A stretch of DNA of 64,000 nt from Klebsiella sp. BIGb0138 (GTDB taxonomy: Bacteria; Pseudomonadota; Gammaproteobacteria; Enterobacterales; Enterobacteriaceae): contig NZ_SMCV01000001.1 in the NCBI RefSeq assembly GCF_004342285.1, positions 124,001 to 188,000 of the forward strand. Direction: 5' to 3'. The position numbers and the translations under genes are program-made. The notes below the pieces were generated by a model that was not told the origin of the DNA, did no database searches, and worked only from the letters and a program-made list of their open reading frames with translations. Positions 29,857 to 43,840 of this stretch are shown one piece after another (positions within the stretch are counted from its first letter, which is position 1; the number at the start of each line of letters is the position of its first letter).

Positions 29857-30641
29857 TGATTGAATTACTGTTACCCGGCTGGCTGGCCGGGATGATGCTT
29901 GCCTGTGCGGCAGGCCCGCTGGGATCGTTTGTCGTCTGGCGGCGGATGTCTTATTTCGGCGATACGCTGGCCCATGCCTCTTTGCTTGGCGTCGCTTTCG
30001 GCCTGCTGCTGAACGTTAATCCGTTTTATGCGGTGATCGCGGTGACGCTGCTGCTGGCCGGCGGCCTGGTGTGGCTCGAAAAACGCCCGCATCTGGCGCT
30101 GGATACCCTGCTGGGGATCATGGCGCACAGCGCGCTGTCGCTCGGTCTGGTGGTGGTCAGCCTGATGTCGAATATTCGCGTCGACCTGATGGCCTACCTG
30201 TTTGGCGATCTGCTGGCGGTTACCCCGCAGGACCTGATCTCTATCGCCATCGGCGTGGTGATTGTGCTGGCGATCTTACTCTGGCAGTGGCGGAACCTGC
30301 TGTCGATGACCATCAGCCCTGACCTCGCCTTTGTCGATGGCGTAAAGCTGCAGCGGGTGAAATTACTGCTGATGCTGGTGACCGCGCTGACCATCGGCGT
30401 GGCGATGAAGTTCGTCGGCGCGCTGATCATTACTTCGCTACTGATCATTCCCGCCGCAACGGCTCGCCGCTTCGCGCGCACGCCGGAGCAGATGGCCGCG
30501 GTCGCGGTCGGCGTCGGTATCGTGGCGGTAACGGGGGGGTTGACCCTCTCGGCGTTTTACGATACGCCGGCCGGGCCGTCGGTGGTCCTCTGCGCTGCGC
30601 TGCTGTTTATCTTCAGCATGATGAAGAAATCCGCCGCCTGA
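29856..30641 (+). CDS. znuB: Zinc ABC transporter, permease ZnuB
   Basis: 261 residues with about seven membrane spans, ABC-3 family ([24 protein letters not shown]). Forms the membrane channel of ZnuABC. Start overlaps the znuC stop (TGATG), indicating coupled translation. Convergent with ruvB. Confidence 0.96.
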   Translation: MIELLLPGWLAGMMLACAAGPLGSFVVWRRMSYFGDTLAHASLLGVAFGLLLNVNPFYAVIAVTLLLAGGLVWLEKRPHLALDTLLGIMAHSALSLGLVVVSLMSNIRVDLMAYLFGDLLAVTPQDLISIAIGVVIVLAILLWQWRNLLSMTISPDLAFVDGVKLQRVKLLLMLVTALTIGVAMKFVGALIITSLLIIPAATARRFARTPEQMAAVAVGVGIVAVTGGLTLSAFYDTPAGPSVVLCAALLFIFSMMKKSAA

Positions 30642-30704
30642 GTTATCATTCCCCCGGTCGCGCGATGCAGAGCGGGGGAACGGTCTGTGATCCGGGAATG
30701 ACGG

Positions 30705-31718
<1,014 letters not shown>

Positions 31719-31723
31719 TTACC

Positions 31724-32335
31724 TCACAACGCGGCGCGAAGCGCTTCACGAATTAGCATTTCACTGTTGGCGTCCGGACGGGCGATTTTACTCACCATTC
31801 GGCTGGCCTCCTGAGGTTTATAGCCCAGCGCCACCAGCGCGGCAACCGCTTCCTGTTCGGCATCGTCATCGGACGGGCCGGCCGGCGAGGTCAGCACCAG
31901 ATCGGCCGCCGGAGTAAACAGGTCTCCGTGCAGACCTTTGAAACGGTCTTTCATTTCAACGATCAGCCGCTCAGCGGTTTTTTTGCCGATACCCGGCAGT
32001 TTCACCAGTGCGGCAAGCTCCTCGCGCTCAACGGCATTGACAAACTGCTGCGCCGACATCCCGGAGAGGATCGCCAGCGCCAGCTTTGGCCCGACGCCGT
32101 TGGTTTTAATCAGCTCTTTGAACAGGGTGCGCTCCTGCTTGTTATTAAAGCCATACAGCAACTGCGCATCTTCGCGAACGACAAAATGGGTGAAAACGAC
32201 GGCTTCATGGCCCACATCCGGCAGTTCATAAAAACAGGTCATCGGCATATGTACTTCATAGCCCACGCCTCCCGTTTCCAGTAATACGAGCGGAGGTTGT
32301 TTTTCGAGAACGATGCCTCTGAGTCTGCCTATCAC
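31724..32335 (-). CDS. ruvA: Holliday junction binding protein RuvA
   Basis: 203 residues from GTG 32335 (V-I-G-R-L-R-G), the E. coli start and length; the ORF continues upstream through the LexA box and so cannot all be coding. N-terminal OB fold, helix-hairpin-helix repeats ([29 protein letters not shown]) and C-terminal domain III that regulates RuvB. The tetramer holds the four-way junction. Confidence 0.96.
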   Translation of the reverse strand: MIGRLRGIVLEKQPPLVLLETGGVGYEVHMPMTCFYELPDVGHEAVVFTHFVVREDAQLLYGFNNKQERTLFKELIKTNGVGPKLALAILSGMSAQQFVNAVEREELAALVKLPGIGKKTAERLIVEMKDRFKGLHGDLFTPAADLVLTSPAGPSDDDAEQEAVAALVALGYKPQEASRMVSKIARPDANSEMLIREALRAAL

Positions 32336-32377
32336 ATGGAGCTCCTGCGTTAAGGGCGAAAGTATCTGCGGTATCAT

Positions 32378-32405
32378 AAAAAAAGGCTGGATGAATATCC
32401 AGCCT
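32378..32405 (-). terminator. ruvC terminator overlapping the ruvAB LexA box
   Basis: Arms AGGCTGGAT / ATCCAGCCT with a GAAT loop and seven T on the minus strand, 9 nt after the ruvC stop. The same DNA contains the LexA operator. Confidence 0.85.
32387..32402. promoter_or_regulatory. LexA (SOS) box of ruvAB
   Basis: CTGGATGAATATCCAG has the CTG-N10-CAG form and resembles the E. coli ruvA box (CTGGATATCTATCCAG). It is about 52 bp upstream of the ruvA GTG. Confidence 0.82.
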
Positions 32406-32414
32406 GATTTGAGG

Positions 32415-32936
32415 TTATCGTAAGCGTCCGCGCGCCAGGTTGAGCCGCGTCTCGCCGATCTGCGCCGCGTTCTGACTGATGTGGCAGTGGGTGATGGCGA
32501 TAGCCAGCGCATCCGCCGCATCCGCCTGCGGATTGGCCGGGAGTTTAAGCAACGTGCGCACCATGTGCTGCACCTGGCTTTTCTCCGCGCTGCCGATACC
32601 GACCACGGTTTGCTTCACCTGCCTGGCGGCATACTCAAAGACCGGCAGATCCTGATTGGTCGCCGCCACAATCGCCACCCCGCGCGCCTGCCCCAGCTTC
32701 AGCGCTGAGTCGGCGTTTTTCGCCATAAATACCTGTTCGATGGCGAAATAATCGGGCTGGAACTGGGTAATGATTTCCGTCACCCCGGCGTAAATCAGCT
32801 TAAGGCGCGACGGCAGATCGTCAACCTTAGTGCGAATACAACCGCTGCCAAGGTAGCTCAACTGCCGTCCGACCTGACGAATAACGCCGTAACCGGTAAT
32901 GCGTGACCCCGGGTCAATACCGAGAATAATCGCCAT
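32415..32936 (-). CDS. ruvC: Holliday junction resolvase RuvC
   Basis: 173 residues from ATG 32936 ([12 protein letters not shown]). Catalytic acidic residues of the RNase-H fold: Asp7 (GIDPGS), Glu in FAIEQVFMA (about 66) and the C-terminal pair in [12 protein letters not shown] (about 138-141). It cuts junctions symmetrically with RuvAB. It lies 142 bp after yebC; the yebB gene found between ruvC and ruvA in E. coli is absent. Confidence 0.97.
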   Translation of the reverse strand: MAIILGIDPGSRITGYGVIRQVGRQLSYLGSGCIRTKVDDLPSRLKLIYAGVTEIITQFQPDYFAIEQVFMAKNADSALKLGQARGVAIVAATNQDLPVFEYAARQVKQTVVGIGSAEKSQVQHMVRTLLKLPANPQADAADALAIAITHCHISQNAAQIGETRLNLARGRLR

Positions 32937-33078
32937 CACGCCCCTCCGGTTAACGATAAGCGCTGCCCTGAAGATTTCAGCTCACCGGCAGGCCGCCACT
33001 CAGAGAATCCCCGGCCGCGTGAAGCAACAACGCAACCGGGACGAGCTACGGCACCTGCGGGCTGAAAAATAACGGGGA

Positions 33079-33819
33079 TCACAGCGTTGCTGCGACCTCA
33101 TCAGAGATCTCACCGTTATGATACACTTCCTGTACGTCGTCGCAGTCTTCCAGCATATCGATCAAACGCAGCAGTTTCGGTGCGGTTTCCGCATCCATAT
33201 CCGCTTTGGTCGAGGGGATCATGGAGACTTCCGCCGCATCGGCCTTCAGACCGGCCGCTTCCAGCGCATCGCGTACCGCGCCCATATCTTCCCACGCGGT
33301 ATAAACGTCAATCGCGCCGTCGTCATAGGCCACCACGTCTTCGGCACCGGCTTCCAGCGCCGCTTCCATAATCACGTCTTCATCGCCAGCTTCAAAAGAG
33401 ATCACCCCTTTCTTGCTGAACAGATAGGCCACAGAACCATCGGTACCGAGGTTGCCGCCGGTTTTGCTGAAGGCGTGACGCACTTCGGCAACGGTACGGT
33501 TGCGGTTGTCACTCAGGCACTCAACCATCACCGCGGTGCCGCCAGGGCCGTAACCTTCATAAATGATGGTTTCCATGTTCGCGTCTTCGTCGCCGCCGAC
33601 GCCACGGGCGATAGCGCGGTTCAGGGTGTCGCGGGTCATGTTGTTGGACAGCGCTTTATCGACTGCCGCACGCAGACGCGGGTTGGAGGCGACATCGCCG
33701 CCGCCCAGACGCGCAGCGGTAACCAGCTCACGAATGATTTTAGTAAAGATTTTACCGCGCTTGGCATCCTGTGCCGCTTTGCGGTGTTTGGTGTTGGCCC
33801 ATTTACTATGACCTGCCAT
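33079..33819 (-). CDS. yebC: YebC/TACO1 family protein
   Basis: 246 residues, near-identical to E. coli YebC ([32 protein letters not shown] at the N-terminus). Three-domain, acidic protein. Long annotated as a transcription regulator; recent work on relatives supports a role in translation of proline-rich stretches at the ribosome. Located between nudB and ruvC as in E. coli. Confidence 0.96.
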   Translation of the reverse strand: MAGHSKWANTKHRKAAQDAKRGKIFTKIIRELVTAARLGGGDVASNPRLRAAVDKALSNNMTRDTLNRAIARGVGGDEDANMETIIYEGYGPGGTAVMVECLSDNRNRTVAEVRHAFSKTGGNLGTDGSVAYLFSKKGVISFEAGDEDVIMEAALEAGAEDVVAYDDGAIDVYTAWEDMGAVRDALEAAGLKADAAEVSMIPSTKADMDAETAPKLLRLIDMLEDCDDVQEVYHNGEISDEVAATL

Positions 33820-33879
33820 AAAAAACTCTCCAAAAATGCCTTCTTCCCGCAGCCTTCTGTGTGCAAAGGCCGGGGAATA

Positions 33880-34323
33880 CTAGTCGGCGTTAATTACAAA
33901 TTCTTCAATCGCCTGCCGGTTGCTCCACGACTTGGTTAACGCGGCGGCTTCCGCCGCATTCACCCAGCGGTAATCCAGATGCTCGGTAAAGACAATCTGG
34001 CGTTCTTGAGGAAGCGCAAGACAGAACCAAAATTCCGTATTGCGCTCTACGCCCGGCGCATAGCGATGACGTAAATGAGAAAATATCTCGAACTCCACCG
34101 TGCGCTGACAGTCGATTAAGGCCAGCTGCTCGCGAGCAACATCAATGGCGACCTCTTCCTTTACTTCACGCGCGGCGGCTTGCGCTGCGGTTTCCCCCGC
34201 TTCCAGGCTGCCGGTTACCGACTGCCAGAAAGCAGGATCATCGCGTCGCTGCAACATCAGCACCCGCTTCGTATCTTCGGCATAGATCACTACCAGAACG
34301 GAAACGGGAAGCTTGAATGACAT
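33880..34323 (-). CDS. nudB: Dihydroneopterin triphosphate diphosphatase NudB
   Basis: 147 residues from ATG 34323, 1 nt after the aspS stop. The Nudix box is clear: G-x5-E-x7-REVKEEV around residues 39-61 (GSLEAGETAA...REVKEEV). It removes pyrophosphate from dihydroneopterin triphosphate in folate synthesis. The second half (RYAPGVERNTEFWFCLALP) matches the family. Confidence 0.94.
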   Translation of the reverse strand: MSFKLPVSVLVVIYAEDTKRVLMLQRRDDPAFWQSVTGSLEAGETAAQAAAREVKEEVAIDVAREQLALIDCQRTVEFEIFSHLRHRYAPGVERNTEFWFCLALPQERQIVFTEHLDYRWVNAAEAAALTKSWSNRQAIEEFVINAD

Positions 34324-34324
34324 C

Positions 34325-36112
34325 TTACTTATTCTCCGGAGACTCTTTTGTCTCCTTCGCCACAACCTGAATACCTAATTCGCCCAGCGATGCCGGATTG
34401 GCAAAGCTCGGCGCTTCGGTCATCAGACAGGCCGCCGCGGTGGTTTTCGGGAAGGCGATAACATCACGGATGTTATCGGTACCGGTCAGCAGCATGGTCA
34501 GACGGTCAAGACCGAAGGCCAGACCGGCGTGCGGCGGCGTACCGTATTTCAGCGCATCCAGCAGGAAGCCGAATTTTTCACGCTGTTCTTGTTCGTTGAT
34601 GCCCAGGATGCCGAATACCGTCTGCTGCATATCGCCATTGTGGATACGCACGGAACCGCCGCCCACTTCATAGCCATTGATAACCATATCGTAGGCGTTA
34701 GCAATCGCCGTTTCCGGCGCGGCTTGCAGCTCGTCGGCTGTCATATCGCGCGGCGCGGTAAACGGGTGGTGCATCGCGGTCAGGCCGCCTTCGCCATCGT
34801 CTTCAAACATCGGAAAGTCGATAACCCACAGCGGCGCCCATTTGGCTTCGTCAGTCAGGCCCAGGTCTTTACCCAGTTTCAGACGCAGCGCGCCCAGCGC
34901 ATCGGCAACCACTTTCTTGTTGTCGGCACCGAAGAAAATCATGTCGCCGTCCTGCGCGCCGGTGCGCTCAAGGATCGCTTCGACGATTTCCGCGTTGAGG
35001 AATTTCGCCACCGGGCTGGTGATGCCTTCGAGGCCCTGCGCGCGCTCGTTGACTTTCATATAGGCCAGGCCTTTCGCGCCGTAGATCTGTACGAACTTGC
35101 CGTACTCATCGATCTGCTTACGGGTCAACGCAGCGCCGCCGGGAACGCGCAGCGCGGCCACGCGGCCTTTCGCATCGTTCGCCGGGCCGGAGAAGACCGC
35201 GAATTCTACCGCGTTCACCAGATCGGCAATATCGACCAGCTCCATCGGGTTACGCAGATCCGGTTTATCAGAACCGTAGCGGCGTTCGGCTTCCGCAAAG
35301 GTCATGACCGGGAACTTGCCGAGGTCGACGCCCTTCACATCCAGCCACAGTTTGTGGACCAGCTCTTCCATCACTTCGCGCACCTGCGGTGCGGTCATAA
35401 AGGAGGTCTCCACATCGATCTGGGTGAATTCCGGCTGACGGTCAGCGCGCAGGTCTTCGTCACGGAAGCATTTGACGATCTGATAGTAACGGTCGAAGCC
35501 GGACATCATCAGCAGCTGTTTGAACAGCTGAGGAGACTGCGGCAGCGCGTAGAATTTACCTTTATGGACGCGGCTTGGCACCAGATAGTCACGGGCGCCT
35601 TCCGGGGTCGCTTTGGTCAGCATCGGGGTTTCGATATCAAGGAAACCGTGCTCGTCCATAAAGCGACGCACGAAGCTGGTGATTTTGGCGCGAGTTTTCA
35701 GGCGCTGGGCCATTTCCGGCCGACGCAGGTCCAGATAACGGTATTTCAGTCGTGCTTCTTCGGTGTTGACGTGATTGGAGTCCAGCGGCAGCGCCTCTGC
35801 ACGGTTGATGATGGTCAGATCGGACGCCAGTACTTCGATGTCGCCGGTGGCCATGTCGCTGTTGACGTTTTTCTCGTCGCGCGCGCGTACGGTACCGGTG
35901 ACCTGAATGCAGAACTCATTGCGCAGTTCGGAAGCCAGCTTTAACGCCTGGGCACGATCCGGATCGAAAAACACCTGCACGATGCCTTCGCGGTCACGCA
36001 TATCGATGAAGATAAGGCTACCAAGATCACGACGACGGTTGACCCAACCACACAGAGTCACCTGCTGCCCCACGTGGGACAGACGTAGCTGTCCGCAATA
36101 TTCTGTACGCAT
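34325..36112 (-). CDS. aspS: Aspartyl-tRNA synthetase
   Basis: 595 residues (E. coli 590). N-terminal OB anticodon-binding domain ([24 protein letters not shown]), class II catalytic core with motif 2 ([18 protein letters not shown]), the bacterial GAD insertion, and motif 3 ([15 protein letters not shown]). Charges tRNA-Asp. Heads the minus-strand aspS-nudB-yebC group. Confidence 0.98.
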   Translation of the reverse strand: MRTEYCGQLRLSHVGQQVTLCGWVNRRRDLGSLIFIDMRDREGIVQVFFDPDRAQALKLASELRNEFCIQVTGTVRARDEKNVNSDMATGDIEVLASDLTIINRAEALPLDSNHVNTEEARLKYRYLDLRRPEMAQRLKTRAKITSFVRRFMDEHGFLDIETPMLTKATPEGARDYLVPSRVHKGKFYALPQSPQLFKQLLMMSGFDRYYQIVKCFRDEDLRADRQPEFTQIDVETSFMTAPQVREVMEELVHKLWLDVKGVDLGKFPVMTFAEAERRYGSDKPDLRNPMELVDIADLVNAVEFAVFSGPANDAKGRVAALRVPGGAALTRKQIDEYGKFVQIYGAKGLAYMKVNERAQGLEGITSPVAKFLNAEIVEAILERTGAQDGDMIFFGADNKKVVADALGALRLKLGKDLGLTDEAKWAPLWVIDFPMFEDDGEGGLTAMHHPFTAPRDMTADELQAAPETAIANAYDMVINGYEVGGGSVRIHNGDMQQTVFGILGINEQEQREKFGFLLDALKYGTPPHAGLAFGLDRLTMLLTGTDNIRDVIAFPKTTAAACLMTEAPSFANPASLGELGIQVVAKETKESPENK

Positions 36113-36380
36113 GAGATATCCCTTAACTTAGCCGCAGGCGGTTTGTTGCCTGCTTCGCAGGCGACGGAGTCGCAGCTTTAGCTGAATGTCACAACTGAAT
36201 GAAAAAAGGCGGTCATTATAATAGAATTTCCGCCGCACGATAAGCCCGATGCAGTTTGTCCGTTGCTTTGCTGTACGCTTATTGCCTGTGCTCACAAAAA
36301 TTAACAAAAATTGATACCTATGAGCACGATTGGCAACGGTATTGTAACGGCCAAACCACTGAACAAGATACGGGGATACC

Positions 36381-36947
36381 ATGTTAGAACTCAATGCGAA
36401 AAAAACAGCGCTGGTGGTCATTGACCTGCAGGAAGGCATTTTGCCCTTCGCCGGCGGCCCACACCGCGCCGGTGACGTCGTGACGCGCGCCGCCCGTCTG
36501 GCGGAAAAATGTCGCCAGCAGGGTTCACCTGTCGTCATGGTCCGCGTCGGCTGGTCCGCTGATTTCGCCGAAGCGCTGAAGCAACCGGTTGACGCCCAGG
36601 CCGGCGCGCACGCCCTGCCGGACAACTGGTGGACCTATCCGCAGACGTTAGGCAAACAGGACGGCGATATTGAGGTCACCAAACGCCAGTGGGGCGCCTT
36701 CTATGGTACCGACCTCGAGCTGCAGCTGCGCCGCCGCGGCATCGACACCATTATCCTCTGCGGGATTTCCACCAATATCGGCGTCGAATCCACCGCGCGT
36801 AACGCCTGGGAGCTCGGCTTTAATCTGGTGATCGCCGAAGATGCCTGCAGCGCGGCCTCTGCCGAACAGCACCAGGGCAGTATGACGCATATTTTCCCGC
36901 GCATCGCCCGCGTGCGCAGCACCGAGGACGTTCTCGCCGCCTTATGA
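36381..36947 (+). CDS. yecD: YecD, isochorismatase-family hydrolase
   Basis: 188 residues, alpha/beta isochorismatase-like fold. Asp of the usual triad in [10 protein letters not shown] (about 14) and Lys in VTKRQWGAF. The position normally held by the nucleophilic Cys is Gly in [10 protein letters not shown], as in isochorismatases rather than cysteine hydrolases. Substrate unknown. The 4-bp overlap with yecE (ATGA) shows translational coupling. Confidence 0.92.
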   Translation: MLELNAKKTALVVIDLQEGILPFAGGPHRAGDVVTRAARLAEKCRQQGSPVVMVRVGWSADFAEALKQPVDAQAGAHALPDNWWTYPQTLGKQDGDIEVTKRQWGAFYGTDLELQLRRRGIDTIILCGISTNIGVESTARNAWELGFNLVIAEDACSAASAEQHQGSMTHIFPRIARVRSTEDVLAAL

Positions 36948-37762
36948 TTTATATCGGGCTTCCGCAATGGTCGCACCCCAAATGGGTGCGCCTGGGTATC
37001 ACCAGCCTTGAAGAGTATGCTCGCCACTTTAACTGCGTGGAGGGCAACACCACCCTTTATGCGTTACCCAGGGACGAAATCGTCAGCCGCTGGTATGAAC
37101 AAACCCACGACGACTTCCGCTTCTGCTTTAAATTTCCGGCGACCATTTCCCACCAGGCGGCGCTGCGTCATTGTGATGATTTAAGCCGCGAATTTTTTAC
37201 CCGCATGGCGCCGCTGGAAAGCCGGATTGGCCAGTACTGGTTACAGCTGCCGGCCAGCTTTGGCCCCGCTGACCTTCCCGCCCTGTGGCAGTTCCTCGAT
37301 ACCTTACCGGCCGGTTTTACCTATGGCGTCGAGGTGCGGCATCCGGAATTTTTCGCCAAAGGAGAAGCCGAGCAGGCGCTCAACCGCGGCCTGCATCAGC
37401 GTAACGTCAACCGCGCCATCCTCGATAGTCGCCCCGTCCATAGCGCCATCGCGCGCACGCCGGCGATGCTCGACGCCCAGCGCAAAAAGCCCAAACTGCC
37501 GGTGCACGCGGTAGTCACCGCCAGCAATCCGCTGGTGCGCTTTATCGGCAGCGATGACATGGTGCAGAATCAGCAGCTGTTTGGCATCTGGCTGCAGACG
37601 CTCGCCAGATGGTGCCAGACCACCACCCCTTATCTGTTTCTCCACACGCCGGATATCGCCCAGGCCCCGGAGCTGGTGAACACCCTGTGGGCGGAGATAC
37701 GTGCGGTATTGCCAGAGGTCGGAGCTGCGCCGTCAATTCCGCAGCAAAGCTCTCTTTTCTGA
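36944..37762 (+). CDS. yecE: YecE, DUF72 family protein
   Basis: 272 residues, predicted TIM barrel of the DUF72 family ([42 protein letters not shown]). No known reaction in E. coli. Coupled to yecD by a 4-bp overlap. Confidence 0.92.
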   Translation: MIYIGLPQWSHPKWVRLGITSLEEYARHFNCVEGNTTLYALPRDEIVSRWYEQTHDDFRFCFKFPATISHQAALRHCDDLSREFFTRMAPLESRIGQYWLQLPASFGPADLPALWQFLDTLPAGFTYGVEVRHPEFFAKGEAEQALNRGLHQRNVNRAILDSRPVHSAIARTPAMLDAQRKKPKLPVHAVVTASNPLVRFIGSDDMVQNQQLFGIWLQTLARWCQTTTPYLFLHTPDIAQAPELVNTLWAEIRAVLPEVGAAPSIPQQSSLF

Positions 37763-37815
37763 TATCCTGCTATGATAGTCGGAGCCATCTGACAGAATAA
37801 AAGGGAGTTTTTTGT

Positions 37816-38211
37816 ATGGTCAGCGCGCTGTACGCGGTTTTAGGTGCGTTATTGTTAATTAAGTTTTCGTTCGATGTCGTTCGCCTGCGCACGCAGTATC
37901 ACGTTGGGTATGGCGACGGCGGTTTTAGCGAGCTGCAGGTGGCGATTCGCGTGCATGGCAACGCCGTTGAATATGTGCCCATTGGCATTATTCTGCTGCT
38001 GTTTATGGAAATGAACGGCGCCCAGAACTGGATGGTGCACGTCTGCGGCATTTTACTGATTGCCGGACGGCTGATGCATTCTTATGGTTTTCACCACCGG
38101 CTGTATAGCTGGCGCCGCTCGGGGATGAGCGCCACCTGGTGTTCCCTGTTGCTGATGGTGCTGGCTAATCTGTGGTATATGCCCTGGGAGTTGGTTTTCT
38201 CCTTACATTAG
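37816..38211 (+). CDS. yecN: YecN, MAPEG family membrane protein
   Basis: 131 residues with four membrane spans, MAPEG superfamily. Family pattern RTQYHVGYGD...ELQVAIRVHGNAVEYVPIGIILLLFMEMNGA includes the ExxxN-like and R-x-H-x-N segment. Possibly a glutathione-linked enzyme; substrate unknown. ATG with AAGGGAG upstream. Confidence 0.93.
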   Translation: MVSALYAVLGALLLIKFSFDVVRLRTQYHVGYGDGGFSELQVAIRVHGNAVEYVPIGIILLLFMEMNGAQNWMVHVCGILLIAGRLMHSYGFHHRLYSWRRSGMSATWCSLLLMVLANLWYMPWELVFSLH

Positions 38212-40004
<1,793 letters not shown>

Positions 40005-40009
40005 AGGCG

Positions 40010-40041
40010 AAAAAAAGACCCCTGTTGAAATGGCAGGGGCC
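40010..40041 (-). terminator. Terminator of cutC / MicL
   Basis: On the minus strand CCCCTG / CAGGGG with outer GG-(T)C pairs, then a seven-T run. A typical Hfq-RNA type terminator. Confidence 0.85.
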
Positions 40042-40316
40042 TGGTACGGGCAATCATCATATTGGGCGACATGATGTGCGGCAAAAAATGGTTTAACCTC
40101 TCTGCGCAGAAATGATTTGCCTCATTTCTGCGACCGCTACGCCGTTAACGGCATAACGCGAATATTCATCTGCGTCGGCATCGGCCGACATCGACAGGCC
40201 AGAATGGCGAAACCGCATCGGCGAAGGGACCCATTGCCCGGCCGAGCTATGCACCTCTTTTACGCCTGCCTGGAGAAACTGCGCCAGGTTAGCCGCTCTT
40301 ACCCCTGCGCCAGCCA
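40011..40316 (-). ncRNA. micL: MicL-like sigma-E small RNA from the 3' end of cutC
   Basis: In E. coli, MicL starts inside cutC from a sigma-E promoter (about 307 nt) and is processed to an 80-nt 3' piece that represses lpp. Here, inside cutC on the minus strand, GGAACTT (40345-40351) and TCCAA (40323-40327) form a sigma-E-like promoter with 17-bp spacing. That puts the start near 40316 and the terminator end near 40011, about 306 nt. The 3' 80 nt lie beyond the cutC stop. Identity is inferred from layout and promoter, not from remembered RNA sequence. Confidence 0.72.
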
Positions 40317-40836
40317 TAATGATTGGAGTATCGCCCAGGGCAATAAGTTCCGTAATTAATGAAAGACCTTTTTCTGCCGACGCCTGTTGGCCCGATGTCA
40401 GGATCCGCGCAACGCCTAAATCGGCCAGCGCGTGATAAGCCCGACGGGGATCCGCACACATATCAAACGCCCGGTGGAACGTCACCGCCAGGGGACCCGC
40501 CGCCGCCATAACGTTACCCATGCGGGGGATATCCACCTGACCGTCGGCATCGAGGATGCCGATCGCCACGCCGGGAAAACCCAGCTCTCTGACCATGGCG
40601 ACATCGTCAAGCATCGCCGCAAACTCGCCTCCGGTATAGCAAAAATCGCCGCCACGCGGCCGAATAATCGGATGAACCGGGATGGTCACCGTTTCCCGGA
40701 CCGTTTTCAATACGCCCAGCGATGGGGTTAAGCCACCTTCCCGCGGCGCGGCACACAGCTCAATTCGGTCGGCGCCGCGGCGCTGCGCCTCTTGCGCGCA
40801 CTCCATGCTATAACAGCAAACTTCCAGTAACGTCAT
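40093..40836 (-). CDS. cutC: CutC, copper homeostasis family protein
   Basis: 247 residues, TIM-barrel CutC family ([27 protein letters not shown] at the N-terminus; [34 protein letters not shown]). The copper phenotype ascribed to cutC in E. coli has been attributed to loss of the MicL RNA encoded at its 3' end, so the protein's role is open. Confidence 0.95.
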   Translation of the reverse strand: MTLLEVCCYSMECAQEAQRRGADRIELCAAPREGGLTPSLGVLKTVRETVTIPVHPIIRPRGGDFCYTGGEFAAMLDDVAMVRELGFPGVAIGILDADGQVDIPRMGNVMAAAGPLAVTFHRAFDMCADPRRAYHALADLGVARILTSGQQASAEKGLSLITELIALGDTPIIMAGAGVRAANLAQFLQAGVKEVHSSAGQWVPSPMRFRHSGLSMSADADADEYSRYAVNGVAVAEMRQIISAQRG

Positions 40837-40912
40837 TTCCTTCTCCCTTCACTGCGCTGGCGACACAGCATGTCATGATTTATGGCTACAGAAACCGCGC
40901 CGCTTCACACTG

Positions 40913-41482
40913 TTACGCATCCGCTTGTTCACTGGCGACAATTTGCTCAATCGACCACGGATGAAACTTGACGGTGACGCTGCCGTCCGTCACCGCCAGC
41001 GTCGGATTCGGCAGGCGTTCGCGTTCCCCTTTCGGCGAGCTGGTTTTGACAAAAATGCCCGGCTGGCTCAGGCCATCATCGGAAAGTAACGCCAGCGCCC
41101 GCGCGTTCAGCGAATCCGGCTCGCCCGGCAAGACGATTTCAACATGCTCCCACCCCTCGTGCGGGTAACGCTTCTCCCCCGGCCACGGCAGCTCAACCAC
41201 CTGAAAGCGCCAGTGGGCAACGCAGATCGGTTCATCAAGTTTAAACAGACAGATAGGACGCCCGTTGATCGTATTTTCCGACAGCAGCGTACCGCACCGT
41301 TCGAAGCCGCGGCGCCAGCGCTCCGCCGTGGTATTCTGGTGGCAACGCAATGAAATATGGTCCGCCGCAAGCGGCGCGATATCCAGCCCCAGCCGGTTGG
41401 CCAGGCCGTTCAACGCGGCGCTAAAGCGCGGCAGGTCCGCGGAAATATCGTCAAGTTCATCAATTTGCTGCCAGTTCGCCAT
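40913..41482 (-). CDS. yecM: YecM, VOC-superfamily protein
   Basis: 189 residues from ATG 41482 (MANWQQIDEL), the family start. Beta-alpha-beta-beta fold of the glyoxalase/VOC type with conserved histidines (ADHISLRCH, AHWRFQVVELPWPG, EHVEIVLPG). Metal-binding is predicted; function unknown. Divergent from argS. Confidence 0.93.
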   Translation of the reverse strand: MANWQQIDELDDISADLPRFSAALNGLANRLGLDIAPLAADHISLRCHQNTTAERWRRGFERCGTLLSENTINGRPICLFKLDEPICVAHWRFQVVELPWPGEKRYPHEGWEHVEIVLPGEPDSLNARALALLSDDGLSQPGIFVKTSSPKGERERLPNPTLAVTDGSVTVKFHPWSIEQIVASEQADA

Positions 41483-41712
41483 TCGTAACCTCAATCCACG
41501 CCAAAGAGCGTTAATTTATCGCGTTTCCCGGCGGCGACCAACCGGGAATCCTCTCCGGCGTCCGCTGAGTGGCTATTGATTAAGCGTGCCGCCCGCCAAC
41601 GCGCGCGCGGTGCTGACGCATGAGCGCAAATGCAGTATACTCCCGGCCTAATTTGTCCACATTCCGGCGCCGCCCCGTAGGGGTTATCGCGCCTTAAAAG
41701 TAAGGTATTCCG

Positions 41713-43446
41713 GTGAATATTCAGGCTCTTCTCTCAGAAAAAGTCAGCCAGGCCCTGATCGCGGCAGGCGCCCCTGCCGATTGCGAACCTCAGGTCCGCC
41801 AGTCAGCAAAAATCCAGTTCGGCGACTATCAGGCCAACGGCGTGATGGCAGTGGCGAAAAAACTGGGTATGGCGCCACGACAACTCGCAGAGCAGGTGCT
41901 GTCTCATCTCGACCTGAACGGGATCGCCAACAAGGTCGAAATCGCCGGGCCTGGCTTTATCAATATTTTCCTCGATCCGGCCTTTTTAGCGGACAGCGTC
42001 AACAGCGCGCTGACCTCAGAGCGTCTGGGCGTCGCCCAACCGGAGCCACAGACGGTGGTTATCGATTACTCGGCCCCGAACGTGGCGAAAGAGATGCACG
42101 TCGGCCACCTGCGTTCCACGATTATCGGTGATGCCGCGGTGCGTACCCTCGAGTTCCTCGGGCATAACGTCATCCGCGCCAACCACGTCGGCGACTGGGG
42201 TACCCAGTTCGGCATGCTGATCGCCTGGCTGGAAAAACAGCAGCAGGAAAACGCCGGCGAGATGGCGCTGTCTGACCTCGAAGGCTTCTACCGCGATGCC
42301 AAAAAGCATTATGACGAAGATGAAGTCTTTGCCGAGCGCGCCCGTAACTACGTGGTGAAACTACAGGGCGGCGATGCTTACTTCCTCGAGATGTGGCGCA
42401 AGCTGGTCGACATCACCATGACCCAAAACCAGATCACCTACGATCGTCTGAACGTCACCCTGACCCGCGATGATGTGATGGGTGAAAGCCTGTACAACCC
42501 GATGCTGCCGGGCATCGTCGCCGACCTGAAAGCCAAAGGTCTGGCCGTCGAGAGCGAAGGCGCGACCGTGGTGTTCCTTGATGAATACAAAAATAAGGAA
42601 GGCGAACCGATGGGCGTCATCATCCAGAAAAAGGATGGCGGCTACCTCTACACCACCACCGATATCGCCTGTGCGAAATATCGTTATGAAACCCTGCACG
42701 CTGACCGGGTGCTCTACTACATCGATTCCCGTCAGCACCAGCACCTGATGCAGGCGTGGACGATCGTGCGTAAAGCCGGCTACGTGCCGGAGTCGGTACC
42801 GCTGGAACACCACATGTTCGGCATGATGCTGGGTAAAGACGGCAAGCCGTTTAAAACCCGTGCGGGCGGTACCGTGAAGCTCGCCGACCTGCTGGACGAA
42901 GCGCTGGAGCGCGCGCGCCGTCTGGTAGCCGAGAAGAACCCGGATATGCCTGCCGATGAGCTGGAGAAGCTGGCCAATGCGGTGGGTATCGGCGCGGTGA
43001 AATATGCCGACCTGTCGAAAAACCGCACCACCGACTATGTCTTCGACTGGGACAACATGCTGGCGTTTGAAGGCAACACCGCGCCGTATATGCAGTATGC
43101 CTATACCCGCGTGCTGTCCGTGTTCCGTAAAGCGGACGTCGACGAAAACGCGCTGGCCGCGGCGCCGGTTATCATTAGCGAAGCGCGTGAAGCGCAGCTG
43201 GCCGCGCGCCTGCTGCAGTTTGAAGAGACCCTGACCGTGGTTGCCCGTGAAGGCACGCCGCATGTAATGTGCGCTTACCTCTACGATCTGGCCGGTCTGT
43301 TCTCCAGCTTCTACGAGCACTGCCCGATCATCACCGCCGACAGCGAAAGCGCGCGCAACAGCCGCCTGAAACTGGCGCAGCTGACCGCGAAAACGCTGAA
43401 GCTGGGTCTGGATACGCTGGGCATTGAGACCGTTGAACGTATGTAA
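41713..43446 (+). CDS. argS: Arginyl-tRNA synthetase
   Basis: 577 residues from GTG 41713, as in E. coli. Class I core with the HIGH-type motif in [13 protein letters not shown] (about 125-137); a canonical KMSKS is absent, as usual for this enzyme. N-terminal Add-1 domain ([14 protein letters not shown]) and C-terminal DALR helical domain. In E. coli, flagellar genes follow; here a terminator and then sugar genes do. Confidence 0.98.
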   Translation: MNIQALLSEKVSQALIAAGAPADCEPQVRQSAKIQFGDYQANGVMAVAKKLGMAPRQLAEQVLSHLDLNGIANKVEIAGPGFINIFLDPAFLADSVNSALTSERLGVAQPEPQTVVIDYSAPNVAKEMHVGHLRSTIIGDAAVRTLEFLGHNVIRANHVGDWGTQFGMLIAWLEKQQQENAGEMALSDLEGFYRDAKKHYDEDEVFAERARNYVVKLQGGDAYFLEMWRKLVDITMTQNQITYDRLNVTLTRDDVMGESLYNPMLPGIVADLKAKGLAVESEGATVVFLDEYKNKEGEPMGVIIQKKDGGYLYTTTDIACAKYRYETLHADRVLYYIDSRQHQHLMQAWTIVRKAGYVPESVPLEHHMFGMMLGKDGKPFKTRAGGTVKLADLLDEALERARRLVAEKNPDMPADELEKLANAVGIGAVKYADLSKNRTTDYVFDWDNMLAFEGNTAPYMQYAYTRVLSVFRKADVDENALAAAPVIISEAREAQLAARLLQFEETLTVVAREGTPHVMCAYLYDLAGLFSSFYEHCPIITADSESARNSRLKLAQLTAKTLKLGLDTLGIETVERM

Positions 43447-43840
43447 TCGCGATGCAGACATAAAAAACCCGGCGCTGTTTGCCTGATGCCGAGCGTTTAA
43501 GGATGCATTGCCCGCTCCTGTGGCGATATAAGAATCCGTAATCTCACCGTGATTACGGATTTTTTTATGCTGTTCAGCCGGGTTATCAACCTCTCTGGCC
43601 GGCGACCCCGTAGCTGACGTCGCCGTTAAGCAGGAGATTTCTTTTTTACACGGGTTTGGGCACAGGAGGTGTGTGGCTCGTTCTGTGGAATATTCCGCTG
43701 GAATGTTCTGTGCACGGTGAATCCGTTTTTTTTCTCCTCCTCCGCGGCGGACGAACGGCACGGGGGCGTTTCGCCCGCCCCCGTGGCCCCCGGCAAGGCG
43801 CTGAAAACTGCCGCGGCGCGGCTTGCCAGGTTTTTTATTA
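43447..43840. other. Gap between argS and rhiN, site of the missing flagellar block
   Basis: About 390 bp. Holds the argS terminator (43533-43566), a GC hairpin with arms CACGGGGGCG / CGCCCCCGTG (43759-43785) without T-run, and short frames that look random. No remnant of flhE, flhA or che genes is recognisable. Confidence 0.6.
43533..43566 (+). terminator. Terminator downstream of argS
   Basis: Arms AATCCGTAATC / GATTACGGATT and a seven-T run. Confidence 0.88.

Noticed and set aside
34529..35944. 471-codon frame antisense to aspS
   Set aside because: Shadow frame of aspS with the same antisense composition.
42361..43761. 466-codon frame antisense to argS
   Set aside because: Shadow of the highly biased argS codons; no start signal, rich in His/Arg/Gln typical of antisense frames.
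43759..43785. GC-rich hairpin between argS and rhiN as a terminator
   Set aside because: No T-run on either strand and no gene ends right beside it; left as an unassigned hairpin in the gap note.
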